NCBI GenBank assembly: GCA_003255065.1
Contig: QAOA01002180.1
Coordinates: forward strand, 1 to 64,000
Reading direction: 5' to 3'
DNA from: Cercis canadensis
Lineage: Eukaryota; Streptophyta; Magnoliopsida; Fabales; Fabaceae
DNA: 64,000 bases
Both the position numbers and the translations under genes were made by a program. Below the pieces are notes generated by a model that saw nothing but the letters and a program-made list of their open reading frames with translations, ran no database searches and was not told the DNA's origin. Positions 11,579-22,437 of this stretch are shown here, piece by piece. Positions within the stretch are counted from its first letter, which is position 1. Every line of letters starts with the position of its first letter.

Positions 11579-12339
11579 TATTAAACTTATTTTATATATT
11601 TATAAACGCTTATAGTTGAGTGGTATTGAAATTGTTATCAAAACTTAAAAATTTCGTGCTCAAATCCAAAATCATAGCCAAAATACAAAAGAACCACTTA
11701 AATACCAGTTGATGCATTTCATTGAATGTCACAATAATTTGATAAATGTTTGGCATATTTCATATATTATACATAGGTTGTAACCAAAAAATATATCAGA
11801 CATAGGTATGAACCCTCATATCTATGTGAACTTAAACCATTTATTATGCACAAAGTGAAGACGTCAAAAAAAATTATTATAGTTTTCAATTTATCAAATT
11901 ACTAAAACAATATAAATGATAGTGTGGAAAATAAATGAATAACAGAAATACCTAATATTTGAAGATCAACTAGTTCCAAGAGCTTATCATCTGAATTAAT
12001 CGTAGATAAAGATGGTTGTAGTTGATTAGGCTAAATATTAAGTTGTGAATTTGACCTCAAGTAGAACTTTGTAATGGGAAAGGAGTCGCAAGAGGGGAAT
12101 GTTTTATTTTTACTACAACATTTCAATTTTTACACATTTCATCTTTTCACATAGTACAGTACTTATGCTGCTTGAGAGTCTTTTTTTATCTTCTCCCATA
12201 TAAAAGAGCACAAACATTTCATTAATAATAACATCACAACGAACAAAAGTAAGCATACCAAAATTTGATCTTAGGTCCTGAGAATCTTCTCAATCCTTAA
12301 AGATGACCTCCATCTTGCACATAACACTTATTTATTTTT
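11579..12339. other. Intergenic; possible SINE remnant
   Basis: AT-rich spacer. Around 11606-11672 an A-box-like AGTTGAGTGGTA is followed 40 bases on by a B-box-like GTGCTCAAATCC, which suggests a tRNA-derived SINE remnant. The ends are not clear. Confidence 0.3.
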
Positions 12340-12700
12340 TCCCCTTTTTGGTACTAAAGCAGAAAAAACCTGAAACTGCACTATTACAGGACGAACCTTC
12401 TAAATCCTCGGCCAATAGCATGCCACAACCACTTGGTGGAGAAGGAAGATAATGAACTCCTGGACTAGAGCCATGCATCCAACTAGCTAAACAGTCAGCT
12501 ATCCTATTCGCCTCACGAAAAGAGTGCTGAAACCTGTAATCACCACCTTTCCCAGTCCGAGCACGAATGGAGGAGACTATAAGAGTACAAATGTGAATGT
12601 CTGAGAAACCACACTGATCATATTCACTGCAACTTGGAAGTCCGTTTCAAAAATCACCTTACTCAACCCCTCATGAACAGCCCACTCCAAGTACCTGCAT
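12340..12700 (-). mobile_element. LINE fragment, RNase H-like domain
   Basis: Minus-strand translation gives FQHSFREANRIADCLASWMH, the helix region of the RVT_3/RNase H-like domain found at the C-terminus of plant L1 LINEs. It is preceded by a stretch with FETDFQVAVNMI. Only the domain tail remains; in-frame stops and a frameshift show decay. Confidence 0.75.
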
Positions 12701-13148
12701 AATAAAAGTTCATAAAAAAAATAAAATTGTTTGAGTTTCTTTTTTATAGGAAATTGTATGAGTTTTGCCTCTAGATTTTTTCCTCTTACAAGATCTTGTT
12801 ATTTTAAGCTCCACCTCAAGACTTTTTGATCTTAGCAAAATCTGATTCATTGCTGCACTTTTGTAATTGGAATATCTCATTCCAAAATTCAATAAGGTTT
12901 TAGAGAAATTTAATATACGAAATATACGTAGTTTAACAATTTGCGTACATTTACAAGAAACGGTGAAAGTAATAACTCATTATAAAAATTAAGATAATGA
13001 TACAAAATAGATAAAACTTTCTAAATCTAAACACCCAATTATATTCAAAAGTCTCACAATATTTCTTACCAGTGTATATTTTCACAAGAAGCTCACGAAA
13101 ACATACTAAGAAGTGTTACAAAAGAGCACAATACTACAATGCGTAAAT

Positions 13149-13556
13149 ATCAAAGTGCCAAAGAGCTTCGCACAAGTGTCTGCTTTGCCAAAAAGCTTTG
13201 CACCAGTTTGTGCTCCTCTCCAAAAATGGCTTGTGGCTGCCTTATATAGACATTAATTGTATTCTCTAAAGAAGTCTTCACTTTAGATTCATAGGCACGG
13301 CTACAAAACTGCAAAATGAGCCAAACTTTCAACTCTCCCTTCATTTGCTCCTAACTAATGTGAACACTCAATTGATATCTCATGCTGATTAAAAGCAATG
13401 TTGACAAATGAACAATGTTGCACATGGTTCTTCTATTTACAATCCATGTGCATGGCTCAAAGAAGAATTTATACGATGTCACAAATCTTTGACTTTTGTT
13501 AATAAAATTTAAGTGATAATTTTTTATTGGCTTAATTGTAATTTTAATTTTTCTAT
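13149..13556 (-). repeat. Dispersed repeat, copy 2
   Basis: Near-identical to 1-408, direct orientation, about 13.1 kb apart. The shared sequence includes the first bases of the MITE at 13529. This shows that the two copies descend from a unit that already held the MITE, so they arose by duplication or transposition of the composite. Confidence 0.8.
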
Positions 13557-14078
13557 TTTAATAACTTTAATTTTTTAGTCCCTTTTTTTAAAAATGAATT
13601 ATTGAATCCCTCTATATTCATAAATTATATAATTTTAATCATTTTATTTTTAAGTCAAAATTCTTAGGTTTATTTCAAGGTATAAAGTTCTTTGATTCAT
13701 AATATCACCATTTAAATTAAAGAGCTACGTCTTGTGAATCTCCTTACTAAATTTTAACTCAATCTAACGGTGGGACTCGGTCTAAAATGCCAAAACCATA
13801 AGTTTTCATTTAACGAAAGATCTAGAGTCATTTACCGTTAGATCGAGCAAAAATTTACTAGGGAGGTTCACAAGATGTAACTCTTCAATTTGAACGGTGA
13901 GATTATGAATCAGAGAATTGTACACCTTGAAATAAATTTAAGAATTTTGACTTAAAGATAAAATGATCAAAATTGTACATTTTATAAATATAAAAAGACT
14001 CAATAGTTCATTTTTAAAGAAAAATGACCAAAAACTTCAAGTTATAAAAAAAAAGAGGAATAAAATTGTAATTAAGCC
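13529..14078. mobile_element. Foldback MITE, Mutator-like
   Basis: A 550-base long palindrome: the arms (about 13529-13790 and 13815-14078) are imperfect inverted copies over some 260 bases. It starts GGCTTAATTGTAATTTTA and ends with its near complement. The flanks TTTTTTATT on the left and the same with one extra T on the right look like a 9-base target duplication, typical of Mutator-like elements. No coding capacity. Transcribed, it would fold into a long hairpin that could feed small-RNA production (inference). Confidence 0.85.
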
Positions 14079-14279
14079 TTTTTTTATTTTACATTTTTAA
14101 CTTTTTTTATATTATTTTAATTTTATATTGTATTATGATAATATAATTAACATAATTTAAATTTTATTAAATTAATATTTAAGTTATACTAAAAAATTAA
14201 ATTATATTAATTATGTTAAAATAGTATAATATAAAATTAAAATAGTACAAAGAAAAGTCAAACATGACTTAGCAGTAGC

Positions 14280-14542
14280 ACAGCACTTTTGTTTTTTGTA
14301 CTTTAATATCTATCATATCAAAAGAATAAAAAATCCACGCCGCAAAGTAATCAGTCTTCACTGATTTAAACGATGCCCGCTATCCACAATCGCACGGCAG
14401 AATGTCCTTTCTGATAAACCAATCACACCCCTTTTTTTCATCAGATTATAGAAAGAGCGCGTCACGCAACACAGAACATATATTCTACTAAATGTAATCC
14501 TTTCCATTTCCATCACTTCCAGAATCCACCGTTGAACACGAA
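14280..14542 (+). promoter_or_regulatory. Upstream region and 5' UTR of the PMT gene
   Basis: Short spacer between the MITE and the methyltransferase start. A CATATATTC motif at about 14477-14485 is a weak TATA candidate only about 60 bases before the ATG. No stronger element is seen. Confidence 0.3.
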
Positions 14543-17500
14543 ATGGCACCAACCTTCCCGTTCCAAATTCTCACCTCAAAATCTCTTAAGGGACCTATAC
14601 TAAAATTCTTCTTAACCATCATCCTATGCAGTCTCTTCTACCTTCTTTCTTCCCCTTTAATATCAAAATCCTCTTCCCACAATTCCTACCTGTTTGGACC
14701 CCGAGAATCCCCAGGAAAATCCCATTTTTTCGAATCCTGCCCAGGAAATTTAACCAATTATTGCCCATGCGAAGACCCACTTAGGCAAAAGCGATTTCCC
14801 AAGAAGCAATTGTTCCGGAAAGAGCGTCATTGCCCAGGAACCAGCGAAAGGCAGCGATGCCTGATTCCCATGCCGGTCGGGTACCGAAACCCATTTCCAT
14901 GGCCATTGAGTAAAGACTTTGCGTGGTTCAGTAATGCCCCCTTTCCTAAACTTACAGAATATAAAAAGTCACAGAACTGGGTCCGACTGGAACGCGACCG
15001 TTTTGTGTTCCCCGGTGGAGGAACATCGTTTACCGAAGGAGTGAAGGGTTATGTTGATGATTTAAGGCATGTTCTGCCACTGGAATCTGGGGATATCAGA
15101 ACAGCTCTTGACGTTGGTTGTGGGGTAAGCTTCTGAAATATGTGTCCTTTCTTTCATAAAAACTAGCTTTTTTTTTTATTTATTTTTTAAAGACGATTTG
15201 GTGGATAAAATTATATTTGTAGCTAGTGATACAGGGAATAGTGATTCGAATTTGGGATCTCAATTTTTTCTTGAAAAATTCATAAATTTTGTGTTGTCCC
15301 TGTTTATGTTCTTTAAAACTAGTTCAGATAAGGTTTTTTTTTTTTTGGTTATTCTTACTTATTGAATTTGGATGTTCAAAGAGCTAGCCTTAGAAGGGAG
15401 TCTCATAGAGTAGAATACAGAGAGACAGAGAAGAAATGGGAAGAATACAGAGATAGAGAAGATAGCTTCTATGAAGCTCCTTCATATAAAAGGAAGGATA
15501 AGGTTGCTGGACATTTGGATAGAGAAGGTTTCTCAGAAAAATGTGCTTCACTTAAAATAAATTATATCTTTGGATAAGTATACCTAAACTTTTAAAAGTA
15601 TTTTATTAAGAAATTGTTCAGCTGTACTATCTAAAAGTAGAATCCTTTAAGTGAATTTAATATTGTCACAAAAATTTTTAAAAATTAAATTATGTGATAG
15701 AATATAATTTATTTTAAAATGTAATAATGATATAATATAAAAAAAATATGTCAATTTTTTTTTTTTAAATAAGTTTGACATATTTTCTTATATCATGTAC
15801 TTCTTGTTTTTTAAAAGAAATTATATATTCTGTCACATATTGAGTGACTCAATTTTTTAAAATATTTACAATAATACTAAAATTATTAAATAGGTCCACC
15901 AAAATTCATCCAAATGATGGCTGGAGTATAACTACACCACCTCTAAATGTAGCATGGCACTCACCATTTTATTAAGCTAAACTTGAGGCTTTAGGAAAAA
16001 CTGAGTAGTAACTTGTACTTTTTCTAATGAGACTTTTGGGGGAGAAGTGAATAAATAAAACTTTTGTGGGGTTAAAATAATATTTCCTTTTAATAAAATG
16101 ATTTTCGATTCAAACACACCCTGAATTTATTACTATCAAAGAGCTAAACGTAGAAGGAAATTTCATGGGGAAGAATACAGAGACAGCAAAGAAATGGTTT
16201 GAGACTGCATCAAATTATTTGAGTTGCTCTGTCTTCTTTGAACTCTGTTTTAATTGAATTCTTTCACTTTTTCTGCCTTTCTGAAGGGTTTAATGCCACT
16301 GGGAACCTATGATATGATTGTTTTGTTAGCCTTTGCTCAGTTTTTTACTTTTGAATGTTTCTAATTTTTCTAGTTCCATTTTGAAGCTGTTTAGTTCCAC
16401 TTTACTTAAGTGAGTCAATTACTTGTATTTTATATATAGTTGATGCTTCACAACTTTATTGAAGTTGAAGGTAGATCTGATAACTTTGGAATATTTAACT
16501 TTCTCCAAGGTTCTCTTTGCATAAAGAATTCCTTGCTTCACACAATGAATATTTATTATATATCCTGTTCATCAAGTCAATATAGGACTTCAACTCAATT
16601 GTTTGGCTTAAAATCATTTTATGATCTGATAAGAGGGGAGATTCAACTGCACTTAGTGGCAAGATTAAGGAAGATTAAACAAATAAATGAATCATATAAA
16701 AGGTCCTTCTTTTGATAATAACAAGTAAATTCCTTTATATGCTATGTAATGTCTTTTAGACTAGGATTTGATATCATGCTTCTAACTTAGAGAAACATAT
16801 GTGCATTGGATTAAAATTTTATTAAATCTTTATAAAAGGTCCTACATTGCCAAATGAAGTCTAAGAATTTGGTCATTTTAGCATATAGTCTGAAGCATAA
16901 CTTATGTGTTCTACCATGCTTTTCCTTTAAACTTCTTTGAACTACCTCAAAAAACTAATCATAGGAAGGAATTTCGTAGGGAGGAATAGAGAAACAGAGA
17001 AGAATTGGGTTTAGATTGCGTTAAATTAATTAAATTGATCTGTCTTCTGTAAACTGAGATCTTAATTAAGTTGTTTCACTTCATCTCAGCTTTTCTAGGA
17101 TTTGAATGTTCTTCCAGGTTGTTTAGTTTCTTCGGCGTTTGACTGTTGCCCAATTTTCTTGTGCCATATTGGTTCTGTTTAATTCTACCTAATTATGCAT
17201 CATCATAAACTTAAGTGAGTGAGTTAGTTACCTGTATTTTGCATGCTTTTGATAGCCTCATGGCTCTATTGAAGGAGAATGAAGATATGATGAGTTTAGA
17301 ATAATTTAATTTTCTCCAGTGCTCTGTTTGCAGAAACAGTTGCTTAACTGATACAATAATATTACTGTTGCTCTTGTTTATTAAGTCAATATGGGGATTT
17401 GAATTCAACTGACTGGTTTGAAATAATTTTATGGCCTGTTAAAGGGGAGATTTGACCGGATTGCTAATGACATGATTAGGGAAGATTAAACAAAGAAATT

Positions 17501-20174
17501 GATAACATAGAAGGCCCTACTTTTAATAATTCTTAACCAAAATTTTGTTCCATCCTAATATTTGGTGACTATTAGACTAGGAGTTTGAGGAGGAGCTGCC
17601 TCCGGCCTTGAAGGCTGTCCCTTACCCGCTTCCTCAAATTGGATCCTTCCCAACTGCAAAATGTCAACTTTGGCCAATTGGCCATCTAACACAGTCAAAA
17701 AAAAAAAAAGACTANAAAAAAAAAAAAAAAATGACTAGGAGTTTGAGATATCATCCTTCTATCTTATAGAAACATTTGTCCACTGGATTAGAATTTTCTT
17801 CAATTAATCTTGAAAGAAATGTACTTTGCCAGATGAATCTTAAGGATCTGACAACTTTTTAAGCTTACGGTTCTATTCTTTGGCCTTGGGAACTTACCTG
17901 TTGTATTCTTAGCTATAGTAAATTTTATATTTGAATGTATATTACTACAGGTTGCAAGCTTTGGAGCCTCTCTAATGGACTATAACATGTTGACTATGTC
18001 AATTGCACCAAGTGATGAACATGTAGGTCAAGTACTGTTTGCCCTGGAAAGGGGACTTCCAGCCATGCTTGGAGTACTGAGCATTCATAGGCTACCATTT
18101 CCTTCAAGAGCATTTGATATGGCTCATTGCTCCAGATGCCTAGTCCCATGGACTGATTATGGTATTTGTGCTTGAATTTTTGATTCATGGTTACTTTGAC
18201 AGCAAATCTTTGTGAAAAGAAAGTATCTGAATGTTCCTTGTCACTTAGAAGTCGAATTGTTTCTAGAAAGGCGAAAGAGATATCACATGGCATGAGAAGC
18301 AACAGTTGGATTTAATCAGAACCTTCAGTGTAAAGAACATGTTTTCATTTTATGATTCTGGTATCTAATACTTTCCAATTCAATATAGATGGGCTATATC
18401 TACTAGAGATTGACCGTGTTTTGCGCCCTGGTGGATATTGGGTGTTGTCTGGACCACCAATAAATTGGAGGGTTAACTATAAAGGATGGGAAAAAGAACC
18501 TGGTGTTTTTGAAAAGGAGCAAAGCATTTTAGAAGACCTTGCAAGAAGACTGTGCTGGGAAAAGGTTGCTGAGAGAGAACAGATTGCAGTGTGGCAAAAA
18601 CCAATAAATCATGTCAAGTGCATCCAACAAATGAAGACTTGGACATCCCCTAAGTTCTGCAACTCTTCTGATGCAGATGTTGCTTGGTAAGTTTTTATTA
18701 TTTTAAATTATCATATTTTTTGTTCCGGGAGATGCTAAGCTTCTCTTGTTATATGGGAGGAGTAAAAACAGAAAAGATCTCTCACTGGGAGGTTGGGGCT
18801 GAATGAACTTTTGATTTTGGTACCATCATAAATATCTCAAAAAACTAAGTCACTCAGTATGGGTCACATTCCTAAATTGTTGATAGAATTTGAGTTTAAC
18901 AGGGTCAAAGAAAATTCTGTTTTCAGGCATATTTTCTTGCATTGCTGCATTTTACAAGGCATTAACTGTTTTGGGACAAGGATAGCTTAGTAGGATTTTT
19001 TTTTGCAGGAATAATGAGATGGAAATATTTGTTCAGCTTAGGTTTCAATTGCCCTACATTTAAGCCAGAAAACCGGGTTGTGCTTGCGGAATCCATCAAC
19101 TTCCACTTGCATGCGCTACGCTTTATCAGTTTACTTACATGTTGAGTAGTGTTTGTATTGTCCCTGTTGCATTCTAATTTACAATTTCATTTTTTGTAAT
19201 GGTTTTATATCCATACTTTATTTCTATGGAACGTTCAACAGGTATACAAAAATGATTGCATGCATTTTTCCTCTTCCAGACGTTAAAGATATCCACCAAA
19301 CATCAGGTGGTGCCCTTGAGAAATGGCCTATAAGGTTGAATGCTGCTCCACCAAGAATTAGAAATAAAAATAGTGATGGGATCACAGTCAGTATCTTTAA
19401 TGAAGATAATCAGACATGGAAAAGAAGAGTTTCATATTATGAGCTCATACTCAAATCTCTTTCTTCTGGCAAATATAGAAATGTTATGGATATGAATGCT
19501 GGCTTCGGGGGATTCGCAGCTGCAATGGCGAAATATCCAGTTTGGGTTATGAATGTTGTTCCCTTTAATGCCAGAAACACCAGTCTTGGTGTTATCTATG
19601 AACGAGGCCTTATTGGAGCTTACATGGATTGGTATTTACAGCTTTATATCTTCTCCCTTTCCTCTTTGTTTATTTACATTGTGAATCATCATTTTAGGTG
19701 TAGATTCCTTCCAACAGCCAAGATGTGAAAATAAATTCAATATTTATGCATAGGATGATGTCATGATTTATACTGCATAATTTATCCTTCGGAATAAGCT
19801 AAACAAACATGTGACTAGAAAAGCTGGGATAAAGATATACCATATTTGGTCTTCCTTTCTACCCCAATTTCCTCAATCTAACCTTACTTGCATAGAGCCT
19901 AAGTTCTTTATTTTTTCCTTTCTGAACATCTTGATGTTTATCCTCGCTTTAGTTTTTACTTATTTTAGGACATCAATTGCTACATATTAACATGTGCATT
20001 AGGATGAGAAGAGGCCTTGACTCAGTGGAGCCGCCTGCTGCCTTTAAGGCTGTCTCTCACTCCCTTCTTTAGGTTCGATCCTCCCCAGTTGCAAATTGAT
20101 AGATTTGGCCAAATGGTCATCTAATTCAAGACACAAAAAAAGAAAACCATTTGCATTAAGATGCACTTAGAGAA

Positions 20175-20210
<36 letters not shown>

Positions 20211-20986
20211 TTGTATGTTTTCTGAAAGGGGAAATAATTGAATGCACAATGTTGTCTCGTTTGCAGGTGTGAGCCCTTTTCAACATACCCTCGAACTTAT
20301 GATTTGATACATGCTTGTGGCATCTTCAGTATGTATATGAACAAGTAAGCTTCATACTATCACAGATTTATTTTAGCATGTTTACCATTACCAACACCCA
20401 TGACTGTTGAAAATGATACAAGGAATGTGTTATCAGCAGATATTTATATAAGCTTTTAAGATTGTGAAGATTGAGCTGGTCTCTCTAGTAACAGCCAGAA
20501 AACTTTGAAAATCAACATGAATTTGAAAAGAATAATTAACTCAGATAATATGTAAACAGGTTGCCACTTTCAGCATCTGTAGAGTCATTAATTGGTCACA
20601 AACTCTAACCATTATTTTCAATTAAGAAGTTGCAGAGAGTCAATTGTGCATTTGAATGTTTTTCTGATAAATCTATAACCATTTGTGGATGAAAAGGAAA
20701 ATGGTACTTTTCTTCAATAATTTTGCGCCTAAGGAATTGGAACAATCTGTTTATGATAGATTCACTTATATATAATGTCTCTTGCAGGTGTGACATTACT
20801 GATATCCTTCTTGAGATGCATCGGATTCTACGCCCAGAAGGAGCTGTTGTTATTAGAGATCATGTTGATGTAATTGTTAAAGTAAAAGGAATAATAGATC
20901 AAATGAGATGGAAAGGAAAACTATTAGACAGTGAGAATGGGCCTTTTCATCCGGAAAAGGTGCTGCTTGTTGACAATTCTGCATAA
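14543..20986 (+). CDS. Putative Golgi methyltransferase, PMT family (six exons)
   Basis: Type II membrane protein of about 585 residues, of the plant PMT/QUA2-like family (Methyltransf_29, formerly DUF248), thought to methylate pectin or other wall polysaccharides in the Golgi using S-adenosylmethionine. Exons by GT-AG junctions: 14543-15124, 17951-18161, 18389-18686, 19242-19631, 20267-20344, 20788-20986; the reading frame holds across all. A short cytosolic tail precedes a signal anchor at about residues 18-40. Family signatures: [18 protein letters not shown] motif LDVGCGVASFG (about 189-199), [88 protein letters not shown]. The ending VLLVDNSA resembles the PMT15/16/18 branch (inference). 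Intron 1 (2.8 kb) holds a duplicated segment and a SINE; intron 4 holds another SINE. The gene looks intact. Confidence 0.93.
15376..15440 (+). repeat. Partial extra copy of the intron 1 repeat
   Basis: The segment starting CAAAGAGCTAGCCTTAGAAG and running through AATACAGAGAGACAGAGAAG matches the start of the longer duplicated units at 16136 and 16945. It is the third, shortest copy of that unit in intron 1 of the methyltransferase gene. Confidence 0.6.
16136..16895 (+). repeat. Intron 1 duplicated segment, copy A
   Basis: About 750 bases that align along their length with 16945-17865 in the same order. Shared landmarks are AATACAGAGACAG, the run containing CTGTCTTC, AAGTCAATATGGG-like, GGGAGATTCAACTG-like, GAAGATTAAACAAA and GACTAGGATTTGATATCATGC. 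An old tandem duplication inside the intron; divergence is substantial. Confidence 0.75.
16945..17865 (+). repeat. Intron 1 duplicated segment, copy B
   Basis: Second copy of the segment at 16136-16895, enlarged by a SINE insertion at 17590-17732. The uninterrupted copy A shows the pre-insertion state of the target (GACTAGGATTTGATATC against GACTAGGAGTTTGAGATATC). Confidence 0.75.
17590..17732 (+). mobile_element. tRNA-derived SINE, copy 1 (PMT intron 1)
   Basis: A 143-base insertion with an exact 15-base target duplication, GACTAGGAGTTTGAG (17575-17589 and 17733-17747), and a long A tail interrupted by one N at 17715. The body matches the SINE at 20007-20151 (GCCTCCGGCCTTGAAGGCTG, TTGGATCCTTCCCAACTGC, TTTGGCCAATTGGCCATCTA), the latter with recognisable pol III boxes. 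Same orientation as the host gene. Confidence 0.85.
19995..20163 (+). mobile_element. tRNA-derived SINE, copy 2 (PMT intron 4)
   Basis: Body 20007-20151 flanked by the 12-base near-exact duplication TGCATTAGGATG / TGCATTAAGATG. An A box (TGACTCAGTGG) and B box (GGTTCGATCC) about 50 bases apart show tRNA ancestry; a short A-rich tail ends the body. Same family and orientation as the copy in intron 1. Confidence 0.85.
20176..20208. repeat. (TA)n microsatellite
   Basis: About 16 uninterrupted TA units in intron 4 of the methyltransferase gene, 13 bases after the SINE target duplication. Confidence 0.95.
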
Positions 20987-21840
20987 CTGACTACCCTATT
21001 AAAAGTAGTGTTGTTAGTTTACTCATGCAAGTGACTTGTGATAAACCAGTACTATGACTTGAGAGAATTTCTAATATGAATCACATACAACATGTAACTT
21101 TGCACTGTGCCTATAAGTGTGAGCCAAGTCTATTGAAACAATGACTTGGATGTAGGCTCTACTACACACATAACCAATAGCATATAACAACCGCCAATGT
21201 TTTGTGGGTAGTGCAGTACAATAGTGCAAAACCACATGTTATATCTAGTTTATGCAAGAATTTCTCATGCCTTGAGCAAAAGAAAGCAGAATTAAACAAT
21301 AGTAACACAATATGCTAAATTCTTAAATGCATAAAATCTACACAATGACATAGGCAGCTGCATTTAATCTCACCCACTTGTGCAGCTATGGAGATTTATA
21401 TTTTTAAGAGTGACTAGCATTACTCATAAAAAGAAGTCAATTTTAATGGGTAAACATTTTGGTTGAGTAATGTTAGATACATCATTAAACCACATCATTG
21501 TTTCTGAATGACTCATATTTTATACTTTTATGGGGAAGTGAATGATGTATTTATCATTTCTCTTCTTGTTATGCTCAACAAACTCAAAACACTCATTGGT
21601 GTTATGGGTTTATTCTATTTATTTTTTAGTATGATAACCACATATGTGAGTAAAATAACCACATAGTACAAAGAAGTATTTTAGACATTTCATACAATAT
21701 GGAAGAAACCAAATTGGAAGTCCTCCATCTTTAGAACAAAAAGGTATTATTTTTTGAACTTTTAGAACCAAACAATAAATTTTTTTTTTTGTAAAATAGG
21801 AAATATTATAAAAAGTGAATTAATTTACATAACCATGACT
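20987..21840. other. 3' region of PMT gene and spacer; no gene seen
   Basis: AT-rich sequence following the PMT stop. The first few hundred bases are probably 3' untranslated region. No domain-bearing frame on either strand. Confidence 0.5.
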
Positions 21841-21849
21841 GGGAAACAG

Positions 21850-22240
21850 TTCCCATAGCATCTGCAGTACAGTAAGAAGTAACACAAGGAAAATTATCTA
21901 AGGTTAACTAGGCGCTCCTGGCAAGTGAGACCCATCTTGGCTAAACCATACGCACATTGTTTCGCCTCCCCGTTGGTATGATTAATCTAAATTTGGCGAA
22001 TCCTCGTCATATGAATTATCCAACAATGACCTGCACATATGAACAATGGTGCTCTGCATTAAGTTAACTATATTCACCATATCCATGCCGTTCAATGCAA
22101 CCACTAAACCCTATTTAAGAGCTAAAGGCTCAGCATGAATATTTGTTTAGGATCCAATACGACTAGAGAAACCAAAACCTTAAATACCCCTTGAATGTCT
22201 TACTGAAGGAGTAAAATCTGGTTTCTCCCTCACTTTCTCC
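21850..22240 (-). mobile_element. LINE fragment, RNase H-like domain
   Basis: Minus-strand frames give HAEPLALK, GLVVALNGMDMVNIV and, after a frame change, GEAKQCAYGLAKMG. This is the order of the RNase H-like domain of plant L1 elements (the last motif aligns with the REANRVADALA helix). Frameshifted and stopped; dead. Confidence 0.7.
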
Positions 22241-22437
22241 TTTTAACCCTAATGTTTGAAACCCTCTCATCATGTCTCTAATCTTAGTAGCTCCCAACCA
22301 CCAGGGCTGCAATGGAGATGGAGGCAGACTGGCAGTGGCACTACCACAAGGAATGTGTTACAGTATATTAATACAAAAATGAACGAGAAAGGAGGAGAGG
22401 GGGGGTTCATACCAGTTAAGAAATCATGGGAAGATTA

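Noticed and set aside
1-13556. The two 405-base repeats as LTRs of one 13 kb retrotransposon
   Set aside because: The interval holds an intact resistance gene, LINE pieces and a capture element but no retrotransposon domains, and the repeats have no matching outer target duplications.
15362-15577. Plus-strand open frame rich in charged residues inside PMT intron 1
   Set aside because: It lies within intronic repeat sequence (partial copy of the intron duplication), and the PMT reading frame is complete without it.
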